Positions 7,944-15,968 of a stretch of DNA of 39,956 nucleotides are shown here, piece after piece. A model generated the notes under the pieces. That model did no database searches, was not told the DNA's origin, and was given only the letters and a program-made list of their open reading frames with translations. Position 1 is the first letter of the stretch; every line of letters starts with the position of its first letter. The DNA is from an uncultured Eubacterium sp. (GTDB taxonomy: Bacteria; Bacillota; Clostridia; Peptostreptococcales; Anaerovoracaceae). Both the position numbers and the translations under genes were made by a program. The stretch covers positions 1 through 39,956 of the forward strand of contig CALCKF010000007.1 in assembly GCA_937966095.1 (NCBI GenBank), read 5' to 3'.

Positions 7944-8309
7944 ATGAAATTTTATAGATGTGAACATTGCGGAAACATAGTTACTTTTGTGGAAAACAAG
8001 GGTGTACCTGTAATGTGCTGTGGGCAGAAGATGACAGAGCTCGAGCCTGGAACAACAGATGCTGCTCAGGAAAAACATGTTCCTGTAGTGGAAAAGAACG
8101 GAGATAAGGTGAAGGTGACAGTTGGTTCTGTTGAACATCCTATGACAGAAGAGCACCTGATACAGTGGGTATGTCTTGAAACAAAGAACGGAAGCCAGAT
8201 AAAATATCTGAAAGCCGGAGAAAAACCGGAAGCTGAATTTTCACTGAATGACGATGAACTTGTTGCAGTATATGAATATTGTAATCTCCATGGTCTCTGG
8301 AAGGCATAA
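7944..8309 (+). CDS. dfx: Desulfoferrodoxin-type superoxide reductase
   Basis: 121 residues with both iron centres of two-iron superoxide reductase. The N-terminal desulforedoxin centre has CEHCG (C6, C9) and CCG (C25, C26). The catalytic centre has H45 in KHVPVV, H65 and H71 in EHPMTEEH, and C113 and H116 in YCNLHGLW, which is the His4-Cys arrangement. The enzyme reduces superoxide to peroxide without making oxygen and is typical of anaerobes, drawing electrons from rubredoxin. The start at 7944 follows AAGGAGGAG; the in-frame ATG at 7920 has no such site. The expected Glu/Lys near H45 can be read (EKH). It sits behind a near-consensus promoter, suggesting high expression, and ahead of a thioredoxin-reductase-like gene. 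Confidence 0.92.
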   Translation: MKFYRCEHCGNIVTFVENKGVPVMCCGQKMTELEPGTTDAAQEKHVPVVEKNGDKVKVTVGSVEHPMTEEHLIQWVCLETKNGSQIKYLKAGEKPEAEFSLNDDELVAVYEYCNLHGLWKA

Positions 8310-8325
8310 GCGAAAGATTATTAAG

Positions 8326-8348
8326 TGCCGGTGCTTGATGCACCGGCA
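8326..8348 (+). other. Stable hairpin between dfx and the FTR-like gene
   Basis: A perfect 9-bp stem, TGCCGGTGC (8326-8334) with GCACCGGCA (8340-8348), and a 5-nt loop. No T-run follows, so it is not a good intrinsic terminator. It may protect the dfx message or partly separate expression of the two genes. Confidence 0.5.
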
Positions 8349-8384
8349 TGATTTATAAACTGGTGAAATAACGGAGGATGTGAG

Positions 8385-8585
8385 ATGGCGGTAAGACTTA
8401 ATGAAAACAAGGAAATAGTGGATGCGATAAAGGAAGGGCTGAAGAAAAAAGGAGGATACTGTCCGTGTCGTGTAGAGATGACTCCGGAAACGAAATGCAT
8501 CTGCAAGGAATTTCAGGATCAGATAGCAGATCCTGAATTTGAAGGATATTGTCACTGTATGCTGTATTATAAATCACTGGATTGA
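8385..8585 (+). CDS. Ferredoxin:thioredoxin reductase catalytic-subunit-like protein
   Basis: A 66-residue protein with the three Cys-x-Cys pairs typical of the ferredoxin:thioredoxin reductase beta subunit: CPC (26-28), CIC (38-40) and CHC (56-58). In the plant enzyme four of these cysteines hold a [4Fe-4S] cluster and two form the redox disulfide. Here the spacing is x9 then x15, against x16 then x8 as I recall for the plant enzyme, though the total span from CPC to CHC is the same. It is shorter than the plant subunit and no variable subunit is nearby. It is probably a stand-alone disulfide reductase or iron-sulfur protein fed by ferredoxin. A good ribosome binding site (GGAGGATG) precedes it. 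Confidence 0.75.
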   Translation: MAVRLNENKEIVDAIKEGLKKKGGYCPCRVEMTPETKCICKEFQDQIADPEFEGYCHCMLYYKSLD

Positions 8586-8589
8586 TGTA

Positions 8590-8619
8590 TTGACTTTTCC
8601 TCGTATTAAGTGATAAAAT
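8590..8619 (+). promoter_or_regulatory. Candidate promoter upstream of MATE gene
   Basis: TTGACT (8590-8595) and TAAAAT (8614-8619) with an extended -10 TG (8611-8612) and an 18-nt spacer. It overlaps the end of the preceding gene region and lies upstream of a terminator-like hairpin. Confidence 0.5.
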
Positions 8620-8646
8620 ACTAAATGTACATAATATCGATTTCGG

Positions 8647-8676
8647 ATTTGCCTAATTTTTTTTAGGCAAATTTTT
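8647..8676 (+). terminator. Intrinsic terminator, possibly an attenuator before the MATE gene
   Basis: ATTTGCCTAA (8647-8656) pairs perfectly with TTAGGCAAAT (8663-8672) across a T6 loop and is followed by TTTTA. It can end the dfx/FTR transcript. It also lies between the candidate promoter at 8590-8619 and the MATE start, so it could attenuate that transcript. Confidence 0.7.
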
Positions 8677-8711
8677 ATGGTGAGAACTGTTCAAAATGTG
8701 AGGAAATAAAA

Positions 8712-10115
8712 ATGGAGAACAATGATTTGAAACAGAATACTGAAAAGATGAACAAAATGGGCGAAATGCCTGTAGGCAGACTGATACTGACTATGTCATG
8801 GCCGGCTATACTGTCTATGTTTATACAGGCTTTTTATAATGTCGTGGACAGCTTTTTCGTTTCATTGATAAGCGAACAGGCGCTGGCTGCCGTAACATAT
8901 ATATTCCCTGTACAGATGCTGATAATCTCGGTAGCTGTCGGCACAGGAGTCGGTATAAATTCACTGATATCAAGGAGACTTGGGGCCCAGCGATATGAGG
9001 ATGCAAATCTTGCGGCAAGTCATGGATACAGGCTGTCGTTTTTTAACTGGGGGCTGTTTGCACTGATAGGCATATTTCTGTCAAGGCCGATGATGGAGCT
9101 TATGTCGGAAACGCCATACATAGTAGAGAGCGGGACCAGTTATATGTTTATAATAACGGTGGGATCTCTGTTCGCCATGGTACAGATAACTACCGAAAAG
9201 ATATTACAGGCGACAGGGAATATGCTGTTTCCTATGATATGCAGCATAGCAGGAGCTGTTACAAATATAATAATGGATCCGGTACTGATCTTTGGTATGG
9301 GACCCTTCCCTGAAATGGGAGTCACCGGTGCTGCAGTTGCAACCGTACTAGGACAGATGATCTCCATGCTGCTTGGGCAGATACTTCTTTTCAGGGGCGA
9401 TCACGCCGTTCATGTCAAACTGTTCGGATGGAAAATGCAGGGAAGGATATTCAAGGATATATATGCTGTAGGATTTCCGGCCATACTCATGCAGTCTATC
9501 TCATCTGTGATGCAGTTCGGAATGAATATCATACTGGGGAGTATCAACGAGACGGCTGTCGCTGTTCTTGGCGTTTATGGAAGACTTCAGTCATTTATAT
9601 TTATGCCGGTATTCGGATTGAATCAGGGAGTTCTTCCGATAATGGGGTTCAATTACGGAGCCAGAAACAGAAAAAGACTTATGGAGACATTCCGCAAGGG
9701 ACTTACTACAGCTATTATCATCATGGGTATAGGGCTGGTGATCTTTCAGATATTTCCTGATGAACTTTTGTCGATATTCAATTCACAGAACAGTCAGGAT
9801 ATGTATGATATAGGAATACCTGCGTTGAGGATAATAAGCCTGTGCTTCCTGCCTGCCGCCTTCGGTATCATGTCATCGTCTATCTTCCAGGCGATAGGAC
9901 ACGGGTTTATGAGTCTGTGGGGGTCACTGCTGAGACAGCTGGTAGGTATACTTCCTCTGGCTTGGATACTGGCAAGGATAGCAGGACTTGAGCTTGTATG
10001 GTATTCATTCCCGATGGCCGAGATTATCGGAACGATATACTTTGCCATAGCGTTGAAGCATGTATACAAGAAAGAGATCAGAAGATTGGATATAATAGAA
10101 AACAATCAGCTGTGA
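8712..10115 (+). CDS. MATE-family efflux transporter
   Basis: 467 residues, about 12 hydrophobic segments, of the usual MATE length. The N-terminus MPVGRLILTMSWPAILSMFIQAFYNVVDSFFVS is the signature of the NorM/DinF-type family, and the first half and second half (from about residue 245, AVGFPAILMQSISSVMQFGMN) show the internal repeat. These antiporters use Na+ or H+ gradients to export cationic drugs, dyes or metabolites across the membrane. The start has TGAGGAAA ahead. It stands alone between a terminator and a convergent gene. The substrate cannot be predicted. Confidence 0.92.
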   Translation: MENNDLKQNTEKMNKMGEMPVGRLILTMSWPAILSMFIQAFYNVVDSFFVSLISEQALAAVTYIFPVQMLIISVAVGTGVGINSLISRRLGAQRYEDANLAASHGYRLSFFNWGLFALIGIFLSRPMMELMSETPYIVESGTSYMFIITVGSLFAMVQITTEKILQATGNMLFPMICSIAGAVTNIIMDPVLIFGMGPFPEMGVTGAAVATVLGQMISMLLGQILLFRGDHAVHVKLFGWKMQGRIFKDIYAVGFPAILMQSISSVMQFGMNIILGSINETAVAVLGVYGRLQSFIFMPVFGLNQGVLPIMGFNYGARNRKRLMETFRKGLTTAIIIMGIGLVIFQIFPDELLSIFNSQNSQDMYDIGIPALRIISLCFLPAAFGIMSSSIFQAIGHGFMSLWGSLLRQLVGILPLAWILARIAGLELVWYSFPMAEIIGTIYFAIALKHVYKKEIRRLDIIENNQL

Positions 10116-10144
10116 TTTTATTGTAAAGGCCATATAGCGAAAAT

Positions 10145-10732
10145 CTATAGAGGATACAGAATATCTATAACTTCAAGATTTTCATATCTGTTAATCGAGT
10201 CCATCTTGACAAGATCATAAATAAGAGGATCTTTTATGAGATGTTTCCAGACAGTATGATTGGCTTTCAGAAAATTTTCATTTAATTTTATTTTTTCGGA
10301 TATCAGCGGACAGAGGTAAGGCAGCTGTCCGCTTTGATATATCATTACAAGTCTTCCTTTTTCATCTATATGCGGGGCGAGAGGGAAAATACGGCATTGA
10401 AGCGGTCGTGAGCTTCGCGGACAGAAGGGAGCTTCTTTGCATCTGAGAAAGAATACTTTTCCGTGCCAGCTTTCGGGGAATTCATAGTCTTCCGCATATG
10501 ACCAGCTCCACTGCAGCCAGTCTTCCTTTCCTGAAAACATTTTTTCTTCACCTGGAAGCAGATATATACCGAGAGAAAAATCATCATCCGAATCATATCC
10601 ATCGGGATCATATGGGTCATATGTACAGCATATACTGCCACATAGTCTGCCGCAATCATAATCAACTGGAGAAACTTTATCCAATAATCGGTATATGGCT
10701 TTAAATGTGTGTTTTTTGATTGAACTTTTCAT
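10145..10732 (-). CDS. YkgJ-like cysteine cluster (putative Fe/Zn-chelating) protein
   Basis: 195 residues, the only minus-strand gene. Cysteines are arranged as CGRLCGSICC near residues 27-36, FLRCKEAPFCP and QCRIFPLAPH in the middle, and YLCPLI later, which fits the YkgJ/CxxCxxCC metal-chelating family. The role of this family is not established; some members have been linked to protein modification or flagellar functions. The ATG is preceded on its strand by a TATAAT ending 6 nt upstream and no ribosome binding site, so it may be translated from a leaderless message. The gene converges on the MATE gene and diverges from the large activase gene. The acidic loop YDPYDPDGYDSDDD is notable. 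Confidence 0.75.
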   Translation of the reverse strand: MKSSIKKHTFKAIYRLLDKVSPVDYDCGRLCGSICCTYDPYDPDGYDSDDDFSLGIYLLPGEEKMFSGKEDWLQWSWSYAEDYEFPESWHGKVFFLRCKEAPFCPRSSRPLQCRIFPLAPHIDEKGRLVMIYQSGQLPYLCPLISEKIKLNENFLKANHTVWKHLIKDPLIYDLVKMDSINRYENLEVIDILYPL

Positions 10733-10738
10733 GAAATT

Positions 10739-10744
10739 ATTATA
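10739..10744 (-). promoter_or_regulatory. -10 element of the YkgJ-like gene placing the start at or near the ATG
   Basis: Read on the minus strand, TATAAT is followed by AATTTC and then the ATG. Transcription would begin about 7 nt after the -10 element, that is at the A of the start codon. The -35 (TTACAT at 17 nt) is poor. Confidence 0.4.
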
Positions 10745-10816
10745 TCATAAAACAATACACAATGTAAAAATCTAAAATAACTACATATATATATTATAAA
10801 ATAGAAAGGAAAATGT

Positions 10817-13800
10817 ATGAGATTAGGAATAGACGTTGGTTCAACAACAGTCAAACTTATTTTACTGGATGATGAAAACAATATAGTATACAGGCGTTAT
10901 GAACGCCATATGTCTAATGTTTTTGAAACGGTAATAGACCTTTTGAATAAAATGTATGAATCTGTCGGTGACATAGATCTTAATACTGTGATCACAGGAT
11001 CAGGAGGATTATCATTGTCCAATATCCTGAAAATACCGTTTGAGCAGGAAGTGGTGACATGCAGTTCCGCCGTTGAGGCACTGATACCCGAAACTGATGT
11101 AGCTATAGAGCTGGGCGGAGAAGATGCCAAGATAACATTTTACGGACAGACTGTAGAACAGAGAATGAACGGGACATGTGCAGGAGGTACCGGTGCATTC
11201 ATAGATCAGATGGCGGTGCTGCTCAATACGGATGCATCCGGGCTTAATGAAGCTGCGAAAAAGCACAATATGATATATCCGATAGCTGCAAGATGCGGGG
11301 TCTTTGCCAAAACAGACATACAGCCTCTGATAAATGAAGGAGCTGCTATAGAGGATCTGGCAGCTTCCATTTTCCAGGCGGTTGTTAATCAGACTATAAG
11401 CGGGCTTGCATGCGGCCGGACAATAAAGGGAAAGGTGGCATTTCTCGGAGGACCGCTGTCATTTCTCTCGGAGCTTAGAGGGAGATTCATAAAGACTCTG
11501 GAGCTGAAGGATGATGAGATCATCTTTCCTGAAGACTCAAAATATTTTGTTGCCATCGGTGCTGCTCTGAATTCCGTAAAATATGACGAGATGAAATTCA
11601 GCGATATAATAGCCCGTATACAGAATGCGGATCCTGGCGCATTATCCGATACCAAGCATGTCGAGCCGCTGTTTGAAAGCGCCGAAGAATATAAGAGCTT
11701 CCTTGACAGACATATGAAGGATAAAATAAAGCGCAAGGATATAAAAAAAGCAAGAGGAAAGGTGTTCCTGGGAATAGATGCAGGATCTACTACTACGAAA
11801 GCCGCTCTGATAGATGATGAAAAGAACCTTTTGTATTCATATTATACAGGGAATGAGGGAAAGCCTCTGGAAGCTACCATGAACATGTTTAAGGAGCTTT
11901 ATTCTCTTCTTCCGTCAAAAGCCTACATAGCCAATGTCACTGCAACCGGATATGGAGAAGGGCTCATCAAGGCAGCATTCAAGGCTGATTTAGGAGAGAT
12001 CGAGACAATGGCTCACTACAAGGCGGCGGAGGAATTCCTGCCTGGTGTTGATTTCATTTTGGATATAGGCGGACAGGATATGAAATGCATGCGTATAAAG
12101 GATGGGGCTATATATAACATAATGCTGAATGAAGCGTGTTCATCAGGGTGTGGATCATTTATAGAGACATATGCGAAATCTGTCAACATGGATGTCCAGT
12201 CTTTCGCCAATGAAGCATTGTTTGCAAAGGCTCCTGTCGATCTGGGGACGAGATGCACAGTGTTCATGAACTCAAAGGTCAAGCAGGCACAGAAAGAAGG
12301 CGCATCCATAGGTGACATATCGGCAGGATTGTCTTATTCAGTCATCAAGAATGCACTTTATAAGGTTATAAAACTTAGAAATCCTGAGGAAGCTGGAGAT
12401 AAGATAGTCGTACAGGGAGGCACATTCCTGAATAATGCTGTTCTTCGCGCGATAGAGAATATAATGGGAAAGGATATAGTAAGACCGGATATAGCCGGTC
12501 TTATGGGGGCTTATGGTGCAGCGCTCATAGCAAGAGAGAATTATGTAGAAGATACGGTATCTTCTGTTATGACACCTGATGATATAGCCACCTTCCATGT
12601 AAAGACCACACATGTACGATGCAAGGGATGTGAAAATAATTGTCTCATGACGATAAATCAGTTCAATGACGGCACTAAATTTTTCACGGGCAACAGGTGT
12701 GAAAGAGGAGAGGGAAAATCAATAGGAGAATCCAATAAGCTGCCTAATCTTTATGAATACAAGCTGAAGCGTCTGTTCCGATATGAACCTCTGACTGTTG
12801 AGGAATCAAAACGAGGAGTGATAGGTATACCGCGGGTACTTAACATGTATGAAAATTATCCGTTCTGGTTTATATTATTCACAAGACTGGGATTCAGCGT
12901 GACCCTATCTCCTTCATCAACTAAGGAAATGTATGAGAAAGGCATGGAGACTATATCATCTGATACGGCATGTTATCCTGCAAAACTGGTGCATGGTCAT
13001 ATAAAGTGGCTAGTAGAGCACGGAGTCAAGTGGATATTTTATCCAAGCATAAATTATGAACGAATAGAGGATAAATCAGCTCCGAATCATTATAACTGCC
13101 CTATAGTAGCTACATATCCTGAGGTGATAGCGGGAAATATGGATGATATATTCGAGGAAAACGATGTGACATTTTCACACCCTTTCCTGCCTTATGATAA
13201 CGATGATAGTCTGGCAAGAGAGCTTTACAAGATGCTGAGGCGTACAGGCGTGGGTATACTGGAGCTGGAGGATGCTATAAGGATGGCAAGAGCTGAAGAT
13301 AAGCGTGTAAAAGACGATATCAAAAAGCAGGGCGAGTATTCACTGAAATATGCCAGAGATCACAGAAAAAAAGCGGTGGTGCTTGCCGGCAGACCTTATC
13401 ATCTCGATCCTGAGATAAATCATGGCATAGACAAGATAATAAGTTCTTTTGACATGGTGGTGCTTACAGAAGATTCTGTCGCTCACCTGGGGAAACTTCC
13501 AAGACCTATACGTGTTCTGGACCAGTGGATGTATCATTCCAGACTGTATAAAGCAGCAACATTTGTAGGAACAACAGATGATGTTGAGATAGTGCAGCTG
13601 AATTCATTCGGCTGTGGTCTTGATGCGGTGACTACAGATCAGGTTGAGGAAATAACAAAAAAGAACAATAAACTGTATACGGTTCTGAAAATAGATGAGG
13701 GTACCAATATAGGCGCAGTGAGGATCAGAATAAGATCCCTGAAAGCTGCAATGGATGAACGGGACAAGAATGATGTAAAGCATGTAGATGACAGGAGCCC

Positions 13801-15070
13801 GTATGAGAGAGTCTATTTTACTAAGCAGATGAAAAAAGATTTCACGCTGCTGATACCTGAAATGTCGCCTATCCATTTCCAGTTTTTGGAGGCAGCTATC
13901 GGAAGTGCAGGATACAATGTCAAGAGACTTCCTACTGTTGATAAGAGTGCTGTGGATGAAGGACTGAAATATGTGAACAATGATGCCTGCTATCCTACGA
14001 TAGTTACATTGGGGCAGATCATTTCGTATCTGAAATCAGGAGATGTGGATCTTGATAAAGTAGGAATATTTATGAGCCAGACCGGAGGCGGATGCAGAGC
14101 AAGCAACTATGTTTCTCTTCTGAGGAAGGCTCTGAAAGATCTTGGAATGGAACAGATCCCGGTAGTTTCTGTCAATATGGCGGGACTTGAAACGAATCCG
14201 GGATTCAAGATTTCCATGAGTGTAGTGAAAAAATGTTTGATGGCTCTTATGTACGGTGACCTGCTGATGCGTGTGCTGTATGCTACGAGGCCTTATGAGA
14301 AGGTACCGGGATCGGCTAATGCTCTTTATGAAAAATGGGTAAGGATCGGCAAGAGAAATGTACAGTACGGAGGCTTACGAAAATTCAAAAATGCCATGGA
14401 GCATATAGTCAGAGATTTTGACCAGCTGCCGCTTCTGGATATAAAGAAGCCGAAAGTAGGTGTGGTGGGTGAGATACTGGTAAAATATCATCCTAATGCC
14501 AACAATGATGTGGTGGATATAATAGAAAAGGAAGGCGGGGAAGCTGTAGTTCTGGATCTTGTAGATTTCCTTCTGTACGGCATGTACAGCAAGGAATTCA
14601 ATTTCCGAAATCTTTCAGGATCATATGGTACAATGGTTGCCAATAAGGCTGCTATAGAAGTGATAGAGTTTTTCAGAAAGCCGATGAGGAAAGCTCTTGA
14701 AAGCAGCAGGAGGTTCCATCAGCCTATGTATATAGCTGATATTGCAGCCAAAGCAAGTGAGATCATATCGCTTGGCAACCAGTGCGGAGAAGGCTGGCTG
14801 CTTACCGGAGAGATGGTGGATCTTATCGATGACGGCGTTGAAAATATAATATGTATGCAGCCGTTTGCATGTCTGCCTAATCATGTCACAGGAAAAGGGA
14901 TGATGAAGGCGCTCAGAAAGAGAAATCCTATGGCGAACATAGCTGCCATAGACTATGATCCAGGAGCTTCTGATGTCAATCAGCTCAACAGGATAAAGCT
15001 GATGATGGCAACTGCTCATAAAAATCTACAGAAAAAAGAACAGCAGGATAAGGAAGAGATGGATGCATAG
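10817..15070 (+). CDS. Giant double 2-hydroxyacyl-CoA dehydratase activase (BadF/HgdC-type) fusion protein
   Basis: 1417 residues. There are two successive ASKHA ATPase domains of the BadF/BcrA/HgdC type: residues 1-270 (LGIDVGSTTVKLILLDD) and about 320-580 (LGIDAGSTTTKAALIDD). Each keeps the two cluster-ligand cysteines, C121/C160 and C441/C480, both 39 residues apart, the spacing I recall for HgdC (C127/C166). DUF2229-like and HgdB-like dehydratase-component regions follow (CKGCENNC near 605, NNDACYPTIVTLGQ near 1055, ICMQPFACLPNHV near 1350). HgdC uses ATP to drive one electron into the dehydratase. This all-in-one protein is widespread in Clostridia and its substrate is unknown. AAAGGA lies 6 nt before the start. 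It appears monocistronic. Confidence 0.88.
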   Translation: MRLGIDVGSTTVKLILLDDENNIVYRRYERHMSNVFETVIDLLNKMYESVGDIDLNTVITGSGGLSLSNILKIPFEQEVVTCSSAVEALIPETDVAIELGGEDAKITFYGQTVEQRMNGTCAGGTGAFIDQMAVLLNTDASGLNEAAKKHNMIYPIAARCGVFAKTDIQPLINEGAAIEDLAASIFQAVVNQTISGLACGRTIKGKVAFLGGPLSFLSELRGRFIKTLELKDDEIIFPEDSKYFVAIGAALNSVKYDEMKFSDIIARIQNADPGALSDTKHVEPLFESAEEYKSFLDRHMKDKIKRKDIKKARGKVFLGIDAGSTTTKAALIDDEKNLLYSYYTGNEGKPLEATMNMFKELYSLLPSKAYIANVTATGYGEGLIKAAFKADLGEIETMAHYKAAEEFLPGVDFILDIGGQDMKCMRIKDGAIYNIMLNEACSSGCGSFIETYAKSVNMDVQSFANEALFAKAPVDLGTRCTVFMNSKVKQAQKEGASIGDISAGLSYSVIKNALYKVIKLRNPEEAGDKIVVQGGTFLNNAVLRAIENIMGKDIVRPDIAGLMGAYGAALIARENYVEDTVSSVMTPDDIATFHVKTTHVRCKGCENNCLMTINQFNDGTKFFTGNRCERGEGKSIGESNKLPNLYEYKLKRLFRYEPLTVEESKRGVIGIPRVLNMYENYPFWFILFTRLGFSVTLSPSSTKEMYEKGMETISSDTACYPAKLVHGHIKWLVEHGVKWIFYPSINYERIEDKSAPNHYNCPIVATYPEVIAGNMDDIFEENDVTFSHPFLPYDNDDSLARELYKMLRRTGVGILELEDAIRMARAEDKRVKDDIKKQGEYSLKYARDHRKKAVVLAGRPYHLDPEINHGIDKIISSFDMVVLTEDSVAHLGKLPRPIRVLDQWMYHSRLYKAATFVGTTDDVEIVQLNSFGCGLDAVTTDQVEEITKKNNKLYTVLKIDEGTNIGAVRIRIRSLKAAMDERDKNDVKHVDDRSPYERVYFTKQMKKDFTLLIPEMSPIHFQFLEAAIGSAGYNVKRLPTVDKSAVDEGLKYVNNDACYPTIVTLGQIISYLKSGDVDLDKVGIFMSQTGGGCRASNYVSLLRKALKDLGMEQIPVVSVNMAGLETNPGFKISMSVVKKCLMALMYGDLLMRVLYATRPYEKVPGSANALYEKWVRIGKRNVQYGGLRKFKNAMEHIVRDFDQLPLLDIKKPKVGVVGEILVKYHPNANNDVVDIIEKEGGEAVVLDLVDFLLYGMYSKEFNFRNLSGSYGTMVANKAAIEVIEFFRKPMRKALESSRRFHQPMYIADIAAKASEIISLGNQCGEGWLLTGEMVDLIDDGVENIICMQPFACLPNHVTGKGMMKALRKRNPMANIAAIDYDPGASDVNQLNRIKLMMATAHKNLQKKEQQDKEEMDA

Positions 15071-15083
15071 TACTTCTTTCGCC

Positions 15084-15112
15084 TTGAATTCGGCCGTTCA
15101 TAGGTGTATAAT
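15084..15112 (+). promoter_or_regulatory. Sigma-A promoter for yebC
   Basis: TTGAAT (15084-15089), a 17-nt spacer and TATAAT (15107-15112), 47 nt before the ATG. Confidence 0.7.
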
Positions 15113-15159
15113 TTTTCTTGAAATAAAAATAAAATAATTAAAAGTTAGGAGGTGTCTCC

Positions 15160-15891
15160 ATGGGAAGACACGGAACAATAGCAGGAAGAAAAGCTGCACA
15201 GGATTCAAAGCGTGCGGCGATGTTTACAAAATACGGAAGAGCGATAATAGTAGCGGCAAAGGCCGGTGGAGATCCCGACTATAATGCCACGCTCAGAGTT
15301 GCCATAGAGAAGGCAAAGGGTATAGGGATGCCCAACGAGAATATAAAGAGAGCTATAAAGAAGGGAACAGGAGAGCTTGAGGGGGAGACCTATGAAGAAC
15401 TCACCTTTGAGGGATACGGAGTAGGCGGAGTTGCAGTGATAGTGGAAACCCTTACTGACAACAGAAACAGGACAACGTCGGCTGTAAGATCTACTTTTGA
15501 CAAGCATGGCGGAAATCTCGGCACGCCGGGATGTGTTGCATATATGTTTTCAAGAAAAGGTGTAATACTTATTGAAAAGACGGATTCCATAGATGAGGAT
15601 AAGCTGATGGAAGTGGCTCTCGAGGCAGGTGCGGATGATATGATAACACACGATGACAGCTTTGAGATACAGACGACTCCTGAAAACTATACGAGTGTAC
15701 ATGGTGCTCTTATAGATGCCGGTTATGAGATCGTTGATTCCGATGTGGAATTTGTTCCTTCTATGGAAGCGGCTCCAAAGGATGAAAATGATCTTAGGAT
15801 GCTGAAAAAGATGATTGATATACTTGAAGACAATGATGATGTACAGAAAGTGCATCATAACTGCAGTGTAGATCTGGAAAGCATACAGTGA
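15160..15891 (+). CDS. yebC: YebC/PmpR (TACO1) family regulator
   Basis: 243 residues, full length. It opens MGRHGTIAGRKAAQDSKRAAMFTKYGR, which is diagnostic, and continues with IEKAKGIGMPNENIKRAIKKG, GVGGVAVIVETLTDNRNRT and HGGNLGTPGCVAYMF. YebC proteins were described as DNA-binding regulators; more recent work links the family (TACO1 in mitochondria) to ribosomes and relief of stalling at proline runs. It has its own promoter, a strong AGGAGGTG ribosome binding site and a strong terminator, so it is a single-gene unit. 15 of 18 isoleucines use ATA, which illustrates the host codon habit. Confidence 0.95.
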   Translation: MGRHGTIAGRKAAQDSKRAAMFTKYGRAIIVAAKAGGDPDYNATLRVAIEKAKGIGMPNENIKRAIKKGTGELEGETYEELTFEGYGVGGVAVIVETLTDNRNRTTSAVRSTFDKHGGNLGTPGCVAYMFSRKGVILIEKTDSIDEDKLMEVALEAGADDMITHDDSFEIQTTPENYTSVHGALIDAGYEIVDSDVEFVPSMEAAPKDENDLRMLKKMIDILEDNDDVQKVHHNCSVDLESIQ

Positions 15892-15913
15892 CAGACAAAT
15901 ACCGCTCAGGCGT

Positions 15914-15952
15914 AAACTCCCTGTCCGTTGGAAGCGGACAGGGAGTTTTTTG
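15914..15952 (+). terminator. Strong Rho-independent terminator after yebC
   Basis: AAACTCCCTGTCCG (15914-15927) pairs perfectly with CGGACAGGGAGTTT (15935-15948) across a 7-nt loop, followed by further Ts. Confidence 0.92.
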
Positions 15953-15968
15953 ATACAGGAGTTTTTTC

